A stretch of 16,588 nucleotides of DNA from Oscillospiraceae bacterium (GCA_029012165.1 JAQXLO010000037.1:1-16588), one strand, 5' to 3'; positions 1 through 8,258 are shown, numbered from the stretch's first letter. Made by a program: numbers and translations. The notes: generated from the letters alone by a model not told the origin.

Positions 1-1569
1 GAGGGCGAGCATCAGTCCGTTGTCACCGAGCGCAAAAAGGCGGTGGAGCTGGGCGCAGGTCCCATCCGCATCGGGCAGGGCGTGGAGTATGACTACTCCA
101 CCGTACACGCCGTTTCCACCATTCAGAAGAACGGCTACGAAGCCATCATCATCAACAACAACCCCGAAACCGTCTCCACCGACTACACCACCTCCGACAA
201 GCTGTACTTTGAGCCGCTGACCACGGAGGATGTGATGAACATCCTGCACTACGAGGGTGCCACGGACGTGATCGCCTCCCTCGGCGGACAGACCGCCATC
301 AATCTGGCGGCTTCTCTGGACGAGCGTGGGATGCACATCATCGGCACCGATGTGCGTGCCATTGACAACGCAGAGAACCGGGACGTGTTTGAAAAGATTT
401 TGAAAAAGCTGGATATTCCCCAATCTGCCGGTCGTGCCGTGACCAACATTGAGGACGGGGTGCGTGCGGCAGAGGAAGTGGGCTACCCGGTGCTCGTGCG
501 TCCCAGCTTCGTTCTCGGCGGCATGGCGATGCAGATCGTCGCCAACGAGACGCAGCTGCGCCACTACCTCAAGACGGCGGTGGAGATCGACACGGACAAG
601 CCCGTGCTGGTGGATCACTACATCCTCGGCAAGGAGGTCGAGGTGGACGCCATCTGCGACGGCAGAGATGTATTCGTGCCCGGCATCATGGAGCTGGTGG
701 AGCGTACCGGCGTCCACTCCGGCGACAGTATCAGCGTCTATCCCTCCTTCAGCATTTCCCAGCAGGTTAAGGATACCATTCTCGACTATGCCAAGCGGCT
801 GGGTCTTGGTCTGGGCATCGTGGGTCTGTACAATATCCAGTTCATCGTGGACAAGAACGACAAGGTCTATATCATCGAAGTGAACCCCCGTTCCTCCCGT
901 ACCGTTCCCTTCCTGTCGAAATCCACGGGCTACAGCCTTGCGGACATTGCGACCAACGTCATCCTCGGCAAATCCCTGAAGGCGCAGGGCATTTTCGACA
1001 TTTACCCGCCCGAGAAAAAGAAATGGTATGTCAAGGCGCCCGTGTTCTCCTTCGCCAAGATCGGCGGCATGGATACCTATCTCTCCCCGGAGATGAAGTC
1101 CACCGGCGAAGCCATCGGCTACGACGCACAGCTCAACCGTGCGCTGTACAAGGCATTGCAGGCATCGGGAATGCAGCTGCAAAACTACGGTACCGTCCTT
1201 GCGACCATCGCAGACAAGGATAAGCCCGAGGCGCTGGAGCTGATCCGCCGCTTCTACAATCTCGGCTTCAATATCGAGGCGACCGCAGGTACGGCGGAGT
1301 ATCTCAAGGCGCATGGCATCCGCACACGCCTGCGCCAAAAGATCAGCACAGGCAGCGAGGACATCCCGGAGGCGATCCGTCAGGGGCACATCGCCTATGT
1401 GATCAACACTCGGGACGACAACTCCACAGAGGGTGTGCGTGACGGCTTCCAGATTCGCCGCCTGTCCGTGGAAAGCAACGTGACGCTGTTCACCGCATTG
1501 GATACGGTTCGTGCCGTGCTGGATGTGCTGGAGGGCATCACTTTCGCCGTATCCACCATTGACGCATAA
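1..1569 (+). CDS. carB: Carbamoyl-phosphate synthase large chain, C-terminal half (5' truncated by window edge)
   Basis: CarB makes carbamoyl phosphate from ammonia (delivered by CarA), bicarbonate and two ATP, feeding pyrimidine and arginine synthesis in the cytoplasm. The frame is open from base 1, so the gene starts upstream; 522 residues are visible, about the second half of a protein usually near 1,070 residues. Visible landmarks, in fragment numbering, are the second-half pre-ATP-grasp motif GPIRIGQG at about 20-27, NPETVSTDY at about 54-62, the ATP-grasp loop RPSFVLGG at about 167-174, the metal and nucleotide motif EVNPRSSR at about 293-300, and a C-terminal MGS-like allosteric domain from about 385 to the stop. 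In known enzymes that domain binds UMP or other effectors. It is the first visible gene of the pyr operon; pyrK follows after 9 bases. The internal GTG at 43 is valine, not a start, because the conserved region continues upstream of it. Confidence 0.97.
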   Translation, partial: EGEHQSVVTERKKAVELGAGPIRIGQGVEYDYSTVHAVSTIQKNGYEAIIINNNPETVSTDYTTSDKLYFEPLTTEDVMNILHYEGATDVIASLGGQTAINLAASLDERGMHIIGTDVRAIDNAENRDVFEKILKKLDIPQSAGRAVTNIEDGVRAAEEVGYPVLVRPSFVLGGMAMQIVANETQLRHYLKTAVEIDTDKPVLVDHYILGKEVEVDAICDGRDVFVPGIMELVERTGVHSGDSISVYPSFSISQQVKDTILDYAKRLGLGLGIVGLYNIQFIVDKNDKVYIIEVNPRSSRTVPFLSKSTGYSLADIATNVILGKSLKAQGIFDIYPPEKKKWYVKAPVFSFAKIGGMDTYLSPEMKSTGEAIGYDAQLNRALYKALQASGMQLQNYGTVLATIADKDKPEALELIRRFYNLGFNIEATAGTAEYLKAHGIRTRLRQKISTGSEDIPEAIRQGHIAYVINTRDDNSTEGVRDGFQIRRLSVESNVTLFTALDTVRAVLDVLEGITFAVSTIDA

Positions 1570-1578
1570 GGAATTGCT

Positions 1579-2310
1579 ATGAAACAGAGTATTTTTGAAA
1601 TTCTATCGCAGGAACAGCTGACACGGGATGTGTTCCGCACCGTCTTTGCGGCGGACACATCGGAGGTCAAGCCCGGTCAGTTTGTGAATATCCTGCTTGA
1701 CGGGTTGTATCTGCGCCGCCCCATTTCGGTGTACGACGCAGACGACAGCACCCTGACGATCATCTATAAAGTGGTCGGCAGGGGCACCGCACAGCTCTCG
1801 AAGCTCCCCGTGGGCGCCAAACTCGATGTGCTGTCGGGTTTGGGCAACGGCTACGACACCGAGAGCGCAGGGGACAAGCCTCTGCTTATCGGCGGCGGCG
1901 TCGGCGTTCCGCCGCTGTATCTGCTCTCGAAAAAGCTTCTCGCCGCCGGCAAGGACGTGACGGTGATCCTCGGCTTCAACACGGCGGACGAAGTGTTCTG
2001 CAAACGGGAGTTTGAAGCCCTCGGCGCCAAGGTGCTGGTCACCACCGTGGACGGCACAGCGGGCATTCGGGGGTTTGTCACGGATGCATTGGGAAAAGCG
2101 GGGGACTACACCCACGTCTATACCTGCGGCCCCGAGCCGATGCTGCGTGCCGTCTATGACAAAACCGTCACAAGCGGACAGTACAGCTTTGAGGAGCGCA
2201 TGGGCTGCGGCTTCGGTGCGTGCATGGGCTGTACGTGCAGGACCAAATACGGCAGCAAGCGCATCTGCAAGGACGGTCCCGTCCTCACAAAGGAGGAAAT
2301 CGTATGGTGA
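1579..2310 (+). CDS. pyrK: Dihydroorotate dehydrogenase B, electron-transfer subunit
   Basis: PyrK carries FAD and a [2Fe-2S] cluster and passes electrons from the FMN of PyrD to NAD+, making the class 1B enzyme NAD-dependent. The 243-residue length fits the family. Visible motifs are the flavin-binding RRPIS at 46-50, the glycine-rich NAD/FAD-domain segment GGGVGVPPLY at 105-114, and the cluster cysteines C210, C215, C218 and C230 (C-x4-C-x2-C-x11-C), followed by KDGPV. C220 is an additional cysteine inside the cluster loop. The ATG at 1579 has an AAGGA ribosome site about seven bases upstream. Its end overlaps the pyrD start by 7 bases, so the two subunits are probably translationally coupled. 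Confidence 0.95.
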   Translation: MKQSIFEILSQEQLTRDVFRTVFAADTSEVKPGQFVNILLDGLYLRRPISVYDADDSTLTIIYKVVGRGTAQLSKLPVGAKLDVLSGLGNGYDTESAGDKPLLIGGGVGVPPLYLLSKKLLAAGKDVTVILGFNTADEVFCKREFEALGAKVLVTTVDGTAGIRGFVTDALGKAGDYTHVYTCGPEPMLRAVYDKTVTSGQYSFEERMGCGFGACMGCTCRTKYGSKRICKDGPVLTKEEIVW

Positions 2311-3224
2311 ACACATCGGTCCATCTGTGCGCACTTGCGCTGGACAACCCTGTCATACCCGCCAGCGGCACCTTCGGCTTCGGTGCGGAGTTCGCCGAGC
2401 TGTACGACATCAACTGCTTGGGCACCTTTTCGTTTAAGGGCACCACAAGAGAACCCCGTTTCGGCAACCCCACGCCCCGCATTGCGGAGTGCGAGAGTGG
2501 AATGCTCAATGCGGTGGGACTGCAAAATCCCGGCGTGGAAGCGGTGATCGCCCAGCAGCTGCCGCAGATGAAACAGTATTTTCACAAGCCCGTGATGGCA
2601 AATGTCAGCGGCTTCTCCCTCGAGGAATACGCCGAAACGTGTGCCATGCTGGACAAAGAAGAACAGGTCGGCTGGCTGGAAGTGAACATCAGCTGTCCCA
2701 ACGTCCACGGCGGCGGCATGAGCTTCGGCACCGACCCGAAAATGGCGGCGGCAGTGACCAAGGCGGTCAAGGCGGTTACAACGAAGCCCGTGATCATGAA
2801 GCTGTCCCCCAACGTGACCGACATTACCGCCATTGCCAAGGCGTGCGCAGACGCAGGCGCAGACGCCCTGAGCCTTATCAACACCCTGCAGGGGATGCGC
2901 ATTGACCTCAAAAAGCGTGCGCCGATTCTCAAAAACCGCTTCGGCGGCTTTTCCGGTCCGGCAGTTTTCCCCGTTGCCCTGCGCATGGTCTACCAAGTGT
3001 ACGAAGCGGTGGATATTCCCCTTGTGGGCATGGGCGGCGTTTCCACGGCGCAGGACGTTTTGGAGATGATGCTTGCCGGTGCCACGGCCGTACAGGTCGG
3101 TGCCGCCAATCTGGTCGATCCCTTTGCCTGCAAGAAGATCATCGACGATCTTCCGGCGGCAATGCAGCAATACGGAATTACCGATTTACAGGAAATTATA
3201 GGAGGTGCCCACCATGGGTCGTGA
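2304..3224 (+). CDS. pyrD: Dihydroorotate dehydrogenase B, catalytic subunit (class 1B, FMN)
   Basis: PyrD oxidises dihydroorotate to orotate using FMN; in class 1B it works as a complex with PyrK. The 306-residue product shows the family's N-terminal PVIPASGTFG (about 17-25), the FMN/orotate region NAVGLQNPG (69-77), and VNISCPN with C131 at the position of the class 1B catalytic cysteine. The C-terminal phosphate-binding segments are VGMGGVST and AVQVGAANL. I place the start at the ATG at 2304 because an AGGAGG site (2291-2296) lies 7 bases upstream and homology begins here. The frame is open further upstream (to 2220), but that part only shadows pyrK. It overlaps pyrF by 11 bases. Confidence 0.95.
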   Translation: MVNTSVHLCALALDNPVIPASGTFGFGAEFAELYDINCLGTFSFKGTTREPRFGNPTPRIAECESGMLNAVGLQNPGVEAVIAQQLPQMKQYFHKPVMANVSGFSLEEYAETCAMLDKEEQVGWLEVNISCPNVHGGGMSFGTDPKMAAAVTKAVKAVTTKPVIMKLSPNVTDITAIAKACADAGADALSLINTLQGMRIDLKKRAPILKNRFGGFSGPAVFPVALRMVYQVYEAVDIPLVGMGGVSTAQDVLEMMLAGATAVQVGAANLVDPFACKKIIDDLPAAMQQYGITDLQEIIGGAHHGS

Positions 3225-3912
3225 CGTAATCATTGCCTGCGACTTCGCAAGCCGGCAGGCGACGATGGACTTTTTGTCCAACTTTAAAGAGGAGAAGCCC
3301 TTTGTGAAAATCGGCATGGAGCTGTTCTATGCCGAAGGTCCCGATATCGTGCGGGAGATCAAAGCACGGGGACACAAGATTTTCTTGGACTTGAAGCTGC
3401 ACGACATCCCCAACACTGTGAAAAAAGCGATGGCGGTGCTGTCCTCGCTGGATGTGGACATCTGCAACCTGCACGCCGGCGGTACGATTGCCATGATGGA
3501 AGCGGCGCTGGAGGGTCTGACCCGTCCCGACGGCACCAGACCTTTGCTGATCGCCGTGACCCAGCTGACCTCCACCGACCAGACCCGCATGGAAGAGGAT
3601 TTGTGGATTCGGGAACCCATCGACAAGGTCGTCATGCACTACGCCGAGAACGCCGCCAAAGCGGGACTCGACGGCGTGGTCTGCTCTCCGCTGGAGGCGT
3701 CCAAGGTGCACGACGTGTGCGGCAAAAATTTCCTGACCGTGACGCCCGGCATCCGTTTTGCGGACGGCGACGTGGGCGATCAGGTGCGTGTGACCACCCC
3801 TGCAAAAGCCAAGGAGATCGGCTCGGACTATATCGTGGTCGGTCGTCCCATTACCGCTGCGGCAGATCCCGTTGCCGCATACCGTCGCTGTGTGGCCGAA
3901 TTTGTGGATTAA
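3214..3912 (+). CDS. pyrF: Orotidine 5'-phosphate decarboxylase (short type)
   Basis: PyrF decarboxylates OMP to UMP, the last step of de novo UMP synthesis. The 232-residue product is a single TIM barrel of the short, Bacillus/E. coli-like type. Visible motifs are ACDF near the N-terminus, the catalytic DLKLHDIPNT (59-68, with D59, K61 and D64 forming the charged network) and the C-terminal VGRPIT segment, whose R211 should bind the phosphate. The ATG at 3214 has GGAGG at 3201-3205, eight bases upstream. A GTG at 3205 is in frame but lies inside that ribosome site, so I reject it. The start overlaps the pyrD end by 11 bases; pyrE follows after 15 bases. Confidence 0.95.
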   Translation: MGRDVIIACDFASRQATMDFLSNFKEEKPFVKIGMELFYAEGPDIVREIKARGHKIFLDLKLHDIPNTVKKAMAVLSSLDVDICNLHAGGTIAMMEAALEGLTRPDGTRPLLIAVTQLTSTDQTRMEEDLWIREPIDKVVMHYAENAAKAGLDGVVCSPLEASKVHDVCGKNFLTVTPGIRFADGDVGDQVRVTTPAKAKEIGSDYIVVGRPITAAADPVAAYRRCVAEFVD

Positions 3913-3927
3913 GGAGAACAAAAGAAC

Positions 3928-4572
3928 ATGAAAACAAAAATCGCTAAGGATTTGCTGTCCATCAAAGCTGTATTTTTCCGTCCCGAGGAGCCGTTCATCT
4001 GGGCAAGCGGCATCAAAAGTCCCGTGTATACCGACAACCGTCTGACCCTGTCCGACGTTGCCGTCCGTGCCGATGTGGAGAACGGACTGGCGCAGCTGAT
4101 CCGGGAGAACTACCCCGAAGCCGAAGCGCTCTTCGGTACCAGCACCGCCGGCATCGCCCATGCGGCGATCACCGCCCATCTGCTCTCCCTGCCCATGGGT
4201 TACGTCCGTTCCGGTGCGAAAGACCACGGCAGAAAAAATCAAATCGAGGGCAAGCTCATTCCCGGTCAAAAAGTCGTCGTCGTGGAGGATCTGATCTCCA
4301 CGGGCGGCAGTGTGATCGAGGTGGTCAACATCCTGCGGGAAGCGGGTGCCGAGGTGCTGGGCATCGTGAGCATCTTCACCTACGGGATGCAGAAGGGTCT
4401 CGACCGTTTGGCGCAAGCGAATGTCCAGAACGTCAGTCTCACCGACTTCGACACCGTTGCACAGGTCGCCGCTGACGAGGGCTATATTGCACACAGCGAT
4501 GTGGAGCGTCTGATTGCGTTCCGCAACTGTCCGTCCGATGAAAGCTGGATCGGAAAGGGTGAGACACTGTGA
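3928..4572 (+). CDS. pyrE: Orotate phosphoribosyltransferase
   Basis: PyrE transfers the ribose phosphate of PRPP to orotate, giving OMP, the substrate of the preceding gene's product. The 214-residue length is normal. Visible motifs are the N-terminal orotate-side segment FIWASGIKSPVY (23-34), the flexible catalytic loop AKDHGRKN (97-104) and the PRPP-binding motif VVVVEDLISTGGS (116-128), in which E120 and D121 contact the ribose. The ATG at 3928 is preceded by AAGGAG at 3911-3916, with an 11-base spacer. The TGA overlaps the GTG start of pyrB (GTGA), so coupling is likely. Confidence 0.95.
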   Translation: MKTKIAKDLLSIKAVFFRPEEPFIWASGIKSPVYTDNRLTLSDVAVRADVENGLAQLIRENYPEAEALFGTSTAGIAHAAITAHLLSLPMGYVRSGAKDHGRKNQIEGKLIPGQKVVVVEDLISTGGSVIEVVNILREAGAEVLGIVSIFTYGMQKGLDRLAQANVQNVSLTDFDTVAQVAADEGYIAHSDVERLIAFRNCPSDESWIGKGETL

Positions 4573-5489
4573 GAAGTCTGATCGACATCAAGGACTTGTC
4601 CGTGCAGGAGATCGGGGAACTGATCGCCGTTGCAGAGGATATCATCGCAGATCCCGAAAAGTATGCCCACAAATGCGCCGGCAAAAAGCTGGCGACCCTG
4701 TTTTTCGAGCCGTCCACCAGAACCCGTCTGAGCTTCGAGGCGGCGATGTATGAGCTGGGCGGTCACGTTATCGGCTTTTCCTCCGCACAAAACAGCTCCA
4801 CCGCCAAGGGGGAGAGCGTTTCCGACACGGTGCGCACGGTGTCCTGCTATGCGGACATCATTGCCATGCGCCACCCCAAGGAGGGTGCGCCGCTGGTGGC
4901 GTCCCGCAGAGCGTCCGTGCCGATCATCAACGCCGGCGACGGCGGGCACAACCATCCCACGCAGACGCTGGCTGATTTGCTGACCATCCACAGGGAAAAG
5001 GGCGGCTTTGAAAACCTGACCATCGGGCTTTGCGGCGATCTGAAATTCGGTCGCACCGTCCATTCCCTCATCACCGCCATGTCCCGCTACGGCGGCGTGC
5101 GGTTTGTGATGATCTCTCCGGAGGAACTGTGTGTGCCCGAGTATATCAAGACAGAAATCCTCGACCCGGCCGGCAGTCCCTACACCGAGTGCCGTGAGCT
5201 GGAGCCGGTGATGGAGCAGCTGGATATCCTCTACATGACCCGTGTACAGCGGGAGCGCTTCTTTAACGAAGCGGATTATATTCGTTTGAAAGATACCTAT
5301 GTCCTGACCGAGGACAAACTGCGCAACGCCAAGCAGGATTTGTGCATCATGCATCCGCTGCCCCGTGTCAACGAAATCTCCGTTTCCGTGGACGACGACC
5401 CCCGGGCGTGCTACTTCAAACAGGTGCTGTACGGCAAGTATATCCGCATGGCGCTGATTCTGAAACTGTTGCAGGAGGCGAAAGCATGA
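4569..5489 (+). CDS. pyrB: Aspartate carbamoyltransferase, catalytic chain
   Basis: PyrB condenses carbamoyl phosphate with aspartate to give N-carbamoyl aspartate, the first committed pyrimidine step. The 306 residues show the carbamoyl-phosphate motif FFEPSTRTR (45-53), the mobile-loop STAKGES (77-83, K80 equivalent to E. coli K84), RHP at 101-103, HPTQ at 129-132 and the HPLPR motif at 262-266. The start is GTG at 4569, overlapping the pyrE stop by 4 bases, with an AAGGGTGAG site just upstream. It overlaps pyrI by 4 bases (ATGA). The adjacent PyrI implies an allosteric catalytic/regulatory holoenzyme as in E. coli. Confidence 0.96.
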   Translation: MRSLIDIKDLSVQEIGELIAVAEDIIADPEKYAHKCAGKKLATLFFEPSTRTRLSFEAAMYELGGHVIGFSSAQNSSTAKGESVSDTVRTVSCYADIIAMRHPKEGAPLVASRRASVPIINAGDGGHNHPTQTLADLLTIHREKGGFENLTIGLCGDLKFGRTVHSLITAMSRYGGVRFVMISPEELCVPEYIKTEILDPAGSPYTECRELEPVMEQLDILYMTRVQRERFFNEADYIRLKDTYVLTEDKLRNAKQDLCIMHPLPRVNEISVSVDDDPRACYFKQVLYGKYIRMALILKLLQEAKA

Positions 5490-5905
5490 TTATCGGACAA
5501 ATCAAGGACGGCATTGTGCTTGACCATATCACCGCCGGCAAGGGCATGGAAATCTACAAGATTCTCGGTCTGGGCGAGCTGGACTGCACCGTGGCGATGA
5601 TCAAGAACGCCGACTCTCCCAAGATGGGCAAAAAGGACATCATCAAGGTTGGCAAGGTCATTGACCTGAATCTGGACATTTTGGGCTATATCGACCCCGG
5701 CATCACAGTCAATATCATTCGGGACGGCGAGCGCATCAAGCGGGAAAAACTCTCCTTGCCCGAGCGCATTACCGGCGTTATCCGGTGCAAAAATCCCCGC
5801 TGTATCACGTCTGTGGAGCAGGAACTGGAGCATGAGTTCGTCCTGACCGACCGTGAAAAGGGTGTGTACCGCTGTGTATACTGCGAAGCCAAGGCGAAGC
5901 GATAA
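5486..5905 (+). CDS. pyrI: Aspartate carbamoyltransferase, regulatory chain
   Basis: PyrI binds nucleotide effectors (CTP, UTP and ATP in E. coli) and uses a zinc site to hold the catalytic trimers together. The 139-residue product has the N-terminal allosteric domain (GIVLDHITAGKGM, 9-21) and a C-terminal zinc domain with four cysteines, C101, C106, C130 and C133, in the same C-x4-C...C-x2-C spacing as E. coli PyrI. The E. coli protein is about 153 residues; the shortening is mainly at the N-terminus. The ATG at 5486 overlaps the pyrB stop and has AGGAGG at 5473-5478; the frame is open upstream but that is the shadow of pyrB. It is the last gene of the operon. Confidence 0.95.
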   Translation: MIIGQIKDGIVLDHITAGKGMEIYKILGLGELDCTVAMIKNADSPKMGKKDIIKVGKVIDLNLDILGYIDPGITVNIIRDGERIKREKLSLPERITGVIRCKNPRCITSVEQELEHEFVLTDREKGVYRCVYCEAKAKR

Positions 5906-5922
5906 CGTTTGCAAATACGAAA

Positions 5923-5963
5923 AAGGACAGACGGATCGATTTTTTGCGGTCTGTCTGTCTTCT
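5923..5963 (+). terminator. Weak hairpin after pyrI, possible operon terminator
   Basis: AGGACAGAC (5924-5932) can pair with GTCTGTCTT (5953-5961, one G-U pair) around a 20-base loop, just after the pyrI stop. GTCTGTC occurs twice in overlapping copies (5949-5955 and 5953-5959), so alternative pairings exist. There is no long T-tract (TTCTATTT follows), so termination may be partial. It sits between pyrI and the next promoter, where a terminator is expected. Confidence 0.4.
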
Positions 5964-5978
5964 ATTTCCAAAAAGCTA

Positions 5979-6007
5979 TTGAAATTTGTTTTCTTATCCG
6001 ATATAAT
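5979..6007 (+). promoter_or_regulatory. Sigma-A type promoter for the secreted hydrolase gene
   Basis: TTGAAA (5979-5984), a 17-base spacer, then a perfect TATAAT (6002-6007). Transcription would start near 6014, giving a very short leader before AAAAGGAGG (6016-6024 region) and the ATG at 6032. It is one of the two best promoters in the window and separates this gene from the pyr operon. Confidence 0.75.
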
Positions 6008-6031
6008 GAAGATGTAAAAGGAGGCGTATCC

Positions 6032-7876
6032 ATGAAAAAGTTTTTATCTGTTCTTTTGGTTCTTTCCATGCTGGTCGCTACGCTGATTCCCGTCAGTGCG
6101 CAAGCGCCGGCTGCCGAGCCGCAGATTGAGGTCGTCGCACAGGGGGATTTGAGCGACAATGCCGTTGAATACCCCATTGTTTTCGTCACCGGTATCGGTC
6201 AGACATGGACCCATCTCGTCAATGAGGACGGTTCCTACAAGACCGACAGCAAGGGCAACGTCATCGAGTATAACCTGTTCTATGTGGACATCAAGGGTCT
6301 GTTTCAGCCCAAGGCATTTTTTGCCACACTGCGCTTTTTAGGCGAGTTCGTCGGTTCAATGATTCTCGACCGCAACCTTGTGCGTGCCGCCGATGTCGAG
6401 GCGCTGTTCGAGGGACTGCTGCACTACAACATCGTCGATGAAAACGGCAAGCTTCCCGCCGATGTCGAGGATACCGTCAAGCCCTATCCGCTGAGCGAAT
6501 ACAACGAGCTGGATACAAAGAATTTCTTCCGCTCCATTCCCTGTCAGAGTATTGTTCCCGAGGTGGGTGCTGAAAATATCTTCTGCTTCAACCATCCTGC
6601 ATTCAGTTTCCTGTATGACGACGCAGACGGACTGCACGAGTTTATCGGTACCATTCTCGAAAAGTACTCCGATGCGGACAAGGTCGTGCTTGTCCCCATG
6701 AGCATGGGCGCCGCTGTAACGAATGCGTATTTGGATCGCTACGGCGATTGCGGCGAGGTTGCACGCGTCGTCAGCATCGTCGGCGCATGGGACGGCAGCG
6801 ATGTCGTTGCCGACCTTGTGGAGAAAAAGTACGCCTCCAACGCCCCCGAACTGCTGTACAATGGCATTATTGCCGACCTGATCGGCGAGCCCTTCGGCTA
6901 TATTGTCAACATCCTTCTGCGTGCATTCCCCAAGGCAACGCTGCGGGAGATCATCGACACTGCCCTGACGGGCGTGGTTCGTCCGCTGATTTTGAAAACG
7001 CCGTCCATGATGGCGCTTGTGCCCTCCTCCCGCTATGAGGCCATCGAAAAGGAATACCTTTCCGGGGATGAGTGGGCGTATATTCGTGCGCAGACCCGCC
7101 CCTACTATGAGGCGCAGAAAAATTTGCAGCCCAGACTTCGGGCACTGGAAGCGCAGGGCATGGAGTTCTACTTCATCTCCGGCTACGGGCTGAAGTTCGG
7201 CGGCTACAGCGATGACTATGCATTCTTCCAGTTCATGGAGTCTGCCGAGACCACCAATGCCGACGAGATCATCCAGATCAGCTCCACCGCCCCCGGCGCA
7301 ACGTTTGCGCCCTTTGACAAGTCTCTGGACGTCAAGACGCCGTACACCTCTCCCGACGGCTCTGTGGATCTGTCCACCTGCTTCGCCCCCGACAGAACAT
7401 GGATCTTCCACGGACAGAAGCATGAGCTGGAATACAACAACACCGCCATCCGTCTGGCGTTTGAGATCGCCATGGGTACGGTCACCAGCGTGGCACAGGT
7501 CGCCGATGTCTATCCGCAGTTCAACGAATCCCGGGACGCCAAGCGTCTGATTCGTGGCGAGGACAACTACATCAACCAGCTGACCGAGTACATTGAGGAA
7601 AACGAGAACGATCCCGCCAAGGCGGAGAACGTCGCCAAAGCGCAGAAAGCGCTGGACGCCTGCCAGACGATGCTGAACGATACCCACAACGACCGTGAAA
7701 AGGACGATGCCGTCATGGATGCGGCGTTCGAGGTGCTGGTCGAGCTGGGAATCCGTGAAGCACCCAAGGAAAAGAGAACCTCTCTGGGCACGAAGCTGCT
7801 TCGCAAGCTCAACGACAAGGTGTACGAGATTTTTGGCGCCGAGGGCTTTATTGACGCCCTGCCCTGCAAAAAGTAA
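6032..7876 (+). CDS. Secreted LCAT/lipase-like alpha/beta hydrolase
   Basis: The 614-residue product has a clear signal peptide: MKK, a hydrophobic stretch at about 4-20, and a likely cleavage after VSA at 21-23, so it should be exported. The mature part begins like an LCAT/PGAP1/lipase-type hydrolase with PIVFVTGIGQ (48-57), the usual oxyanion-side HG motif region. VLVPMSMGAAV (219-229) is the nucleophile elbow, with S224 as the predicted nucleophile in PxSxG rather than GxSxG. DGSVD (442-446) and GQKHE (461-465) are likely to supply the acid and histidine (H464, alternatively H460). Residues about 490-614 form a charged, helix-rich C-terminal extension I cannot assign. An ester of a lipid or glycolipid is a reasonable substrate guess, not shown by the sequence. 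The ATG at 6032 is chosen for its AAAAGGAGG site and signal peptide; the frame is open upstream to 5909 without support. Monocistronic: own promoter and strong terminator. Confidence 0.8.
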   Translation: MKKFLSVLLVLSMLVATLIPVSAQAPAAEPQIEVVAQGDLSDNAVEYPIVFVTGIGQTWTHLVNEDGSYKTDSKGNVIEYNLFYVDIKGLFQPKAFFATLRFLGEFVGSMILDRNLVRAADVEALFEGLLHYNIVDENGKLPADVEDTVKPYPLSEYNELDTKNFFRSIPCQSIVPEVGAENIFCFNHPAFSFLYDDADGLHEFIGTILEKYSDADKVVLVPMSMGAAVTNAYLDRYGDCGEVARVVSIVGAWDGSDVVADLVEKKYASNAPELLYNGIIADLIGEPFGYIVNILLRAFPKATLREIIDTALTGVVRPLILKTPSMMALVPSSRYEAIEKEYLSGDEWAYIRAQTRPYYEAQKNLQPRLRALEAQGMEFYFISGYGLKFGGYSDDYAFFQFMESAETTNADEIIQISSTAPGATFAPFDKSLDVKTPYTSPDGSVDLSTCFAPDRTWIFHGQKHELEYNNTAIRLAFEIAMGTVTSVAQVADVYPQFNESRDAKRLIRGEDNYINQLTEYIEENENDPAKAENVAKAQKALDACQTMLNDTHNDREKDDAVMDAAFEVLVELGIREAPKEKRTSLGTKLLRKLNDKVYEIFGAEGFIDALPCKK

Positions 7877-7884
7877 CCGATATG

Positions 7885-7926
7885 AAAAAACATCCGCCGA
7901 TCCTTGTGACCGGTGGATGTTTTTTT
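7885..7926. terminator. Strong bidirectional rho-independent terminator
   Basis: CATCCGCCG (7891-7899) pairs with CGGTGGATG (7911-7919, one G-U pair) around an 11-base loop. The stem is flanked by A6 on the left and a T run on the right, so it works as a terminator read from either strand. It ends the hydrolase gene (stop 7876) on the + strand and the unknown gene (stop at 7947) on the - strand. Confidence 0.9.
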
Positions 7927-7946
7927 ACGGAATATGCCGTGGAGGT

Positions 7947-8258
7947 TCAGCCGATTCTGTGCCCGTTCTTGAATTTGATCTTGCCCAAAAGCGGGATTTT
8001 GGCAAAGCCGGTGAAAACGTCGCCGTCAAAGGTCATCTGGATGGGCACTTCCTTGCCCGGGAGCATGGGCGTGGTGACGACGGCGGACAGGGTGTTGCCC
8101 TCCTCGGTGACGCTGTCGATGCTGTACTGCGGCATCTTGACGCCCTTGGCCTCCACCGCAAAATCGTATTCGCCGTTTTTGTCTGCGATGGTGACGATCC
8201 CTTCTCCACGGAACATCATGGTGTCCACACTGCATTCCCATTTGCCGATACCGATCAT
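7947..8258 (-). CDS. Small conserved-looking protein of unknown function, 103 residues
   Basis: I do not recognise a named family. Translation from ATG at 8258 gives 103 residues without a signal peptide or membrane segment. The pattern alternates polar and hydrophobic residues with many short strands and turns: KWECSVDTMMFRGEG at the start, then EYDFAVEAKGV, PIQMTFDGD and FTGFAKIPLLGKIKF. This suggests a small all-beta sandwich or barrel, possibly calycin-like. The start is fixed by AAAAGGAG eight bases upstream on the minus strand. The frame is open upstream to 8762 on that strand, but this part runs antisense to the AraC gene and lacks support. It is divergent from the AraC-type regulator (111 bases between starts) and convergent with the hydrolase gene, sharing its terminator. 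A functional link to either is only a possibility. Confidence 0.7.
   Translation of the reverse strand: MIGIGKWECSVDTMMFRGEGIVTIADKNGEYDFAVEAKGVKMPQYSIDSVTEEGNTLSAVVTTPMLPGKEVPIQMTFDGDVFTGFAKIPLLGKIKFKNGHRIG

Noticed and set aside
2220..2303. Upstream extension of pyrD to 2220
   Set aside because: This 28-codon extension only reads through pyrK in another frame; AGGAGG at 2291-2296 and the family N-terminus fix the start at 2304.
1603..2334. A 243-codon open frame on the minus strand opposite pyrK
   Set aside because: It is antisense to the whole of pyrK, whose motifs are unmistakable; the His/Gln/Arg-rich translation and lack of a ribosome site mark it as a shadow of GC-rich coding.
3196..4494. 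A 432-codon open frame on the minus strand opposite pyrF and pyrE
   Set aside because: It lies entirely over two well-recognised genes and encodes a low-complexity His/Gly/Asp-rich product with no motif.
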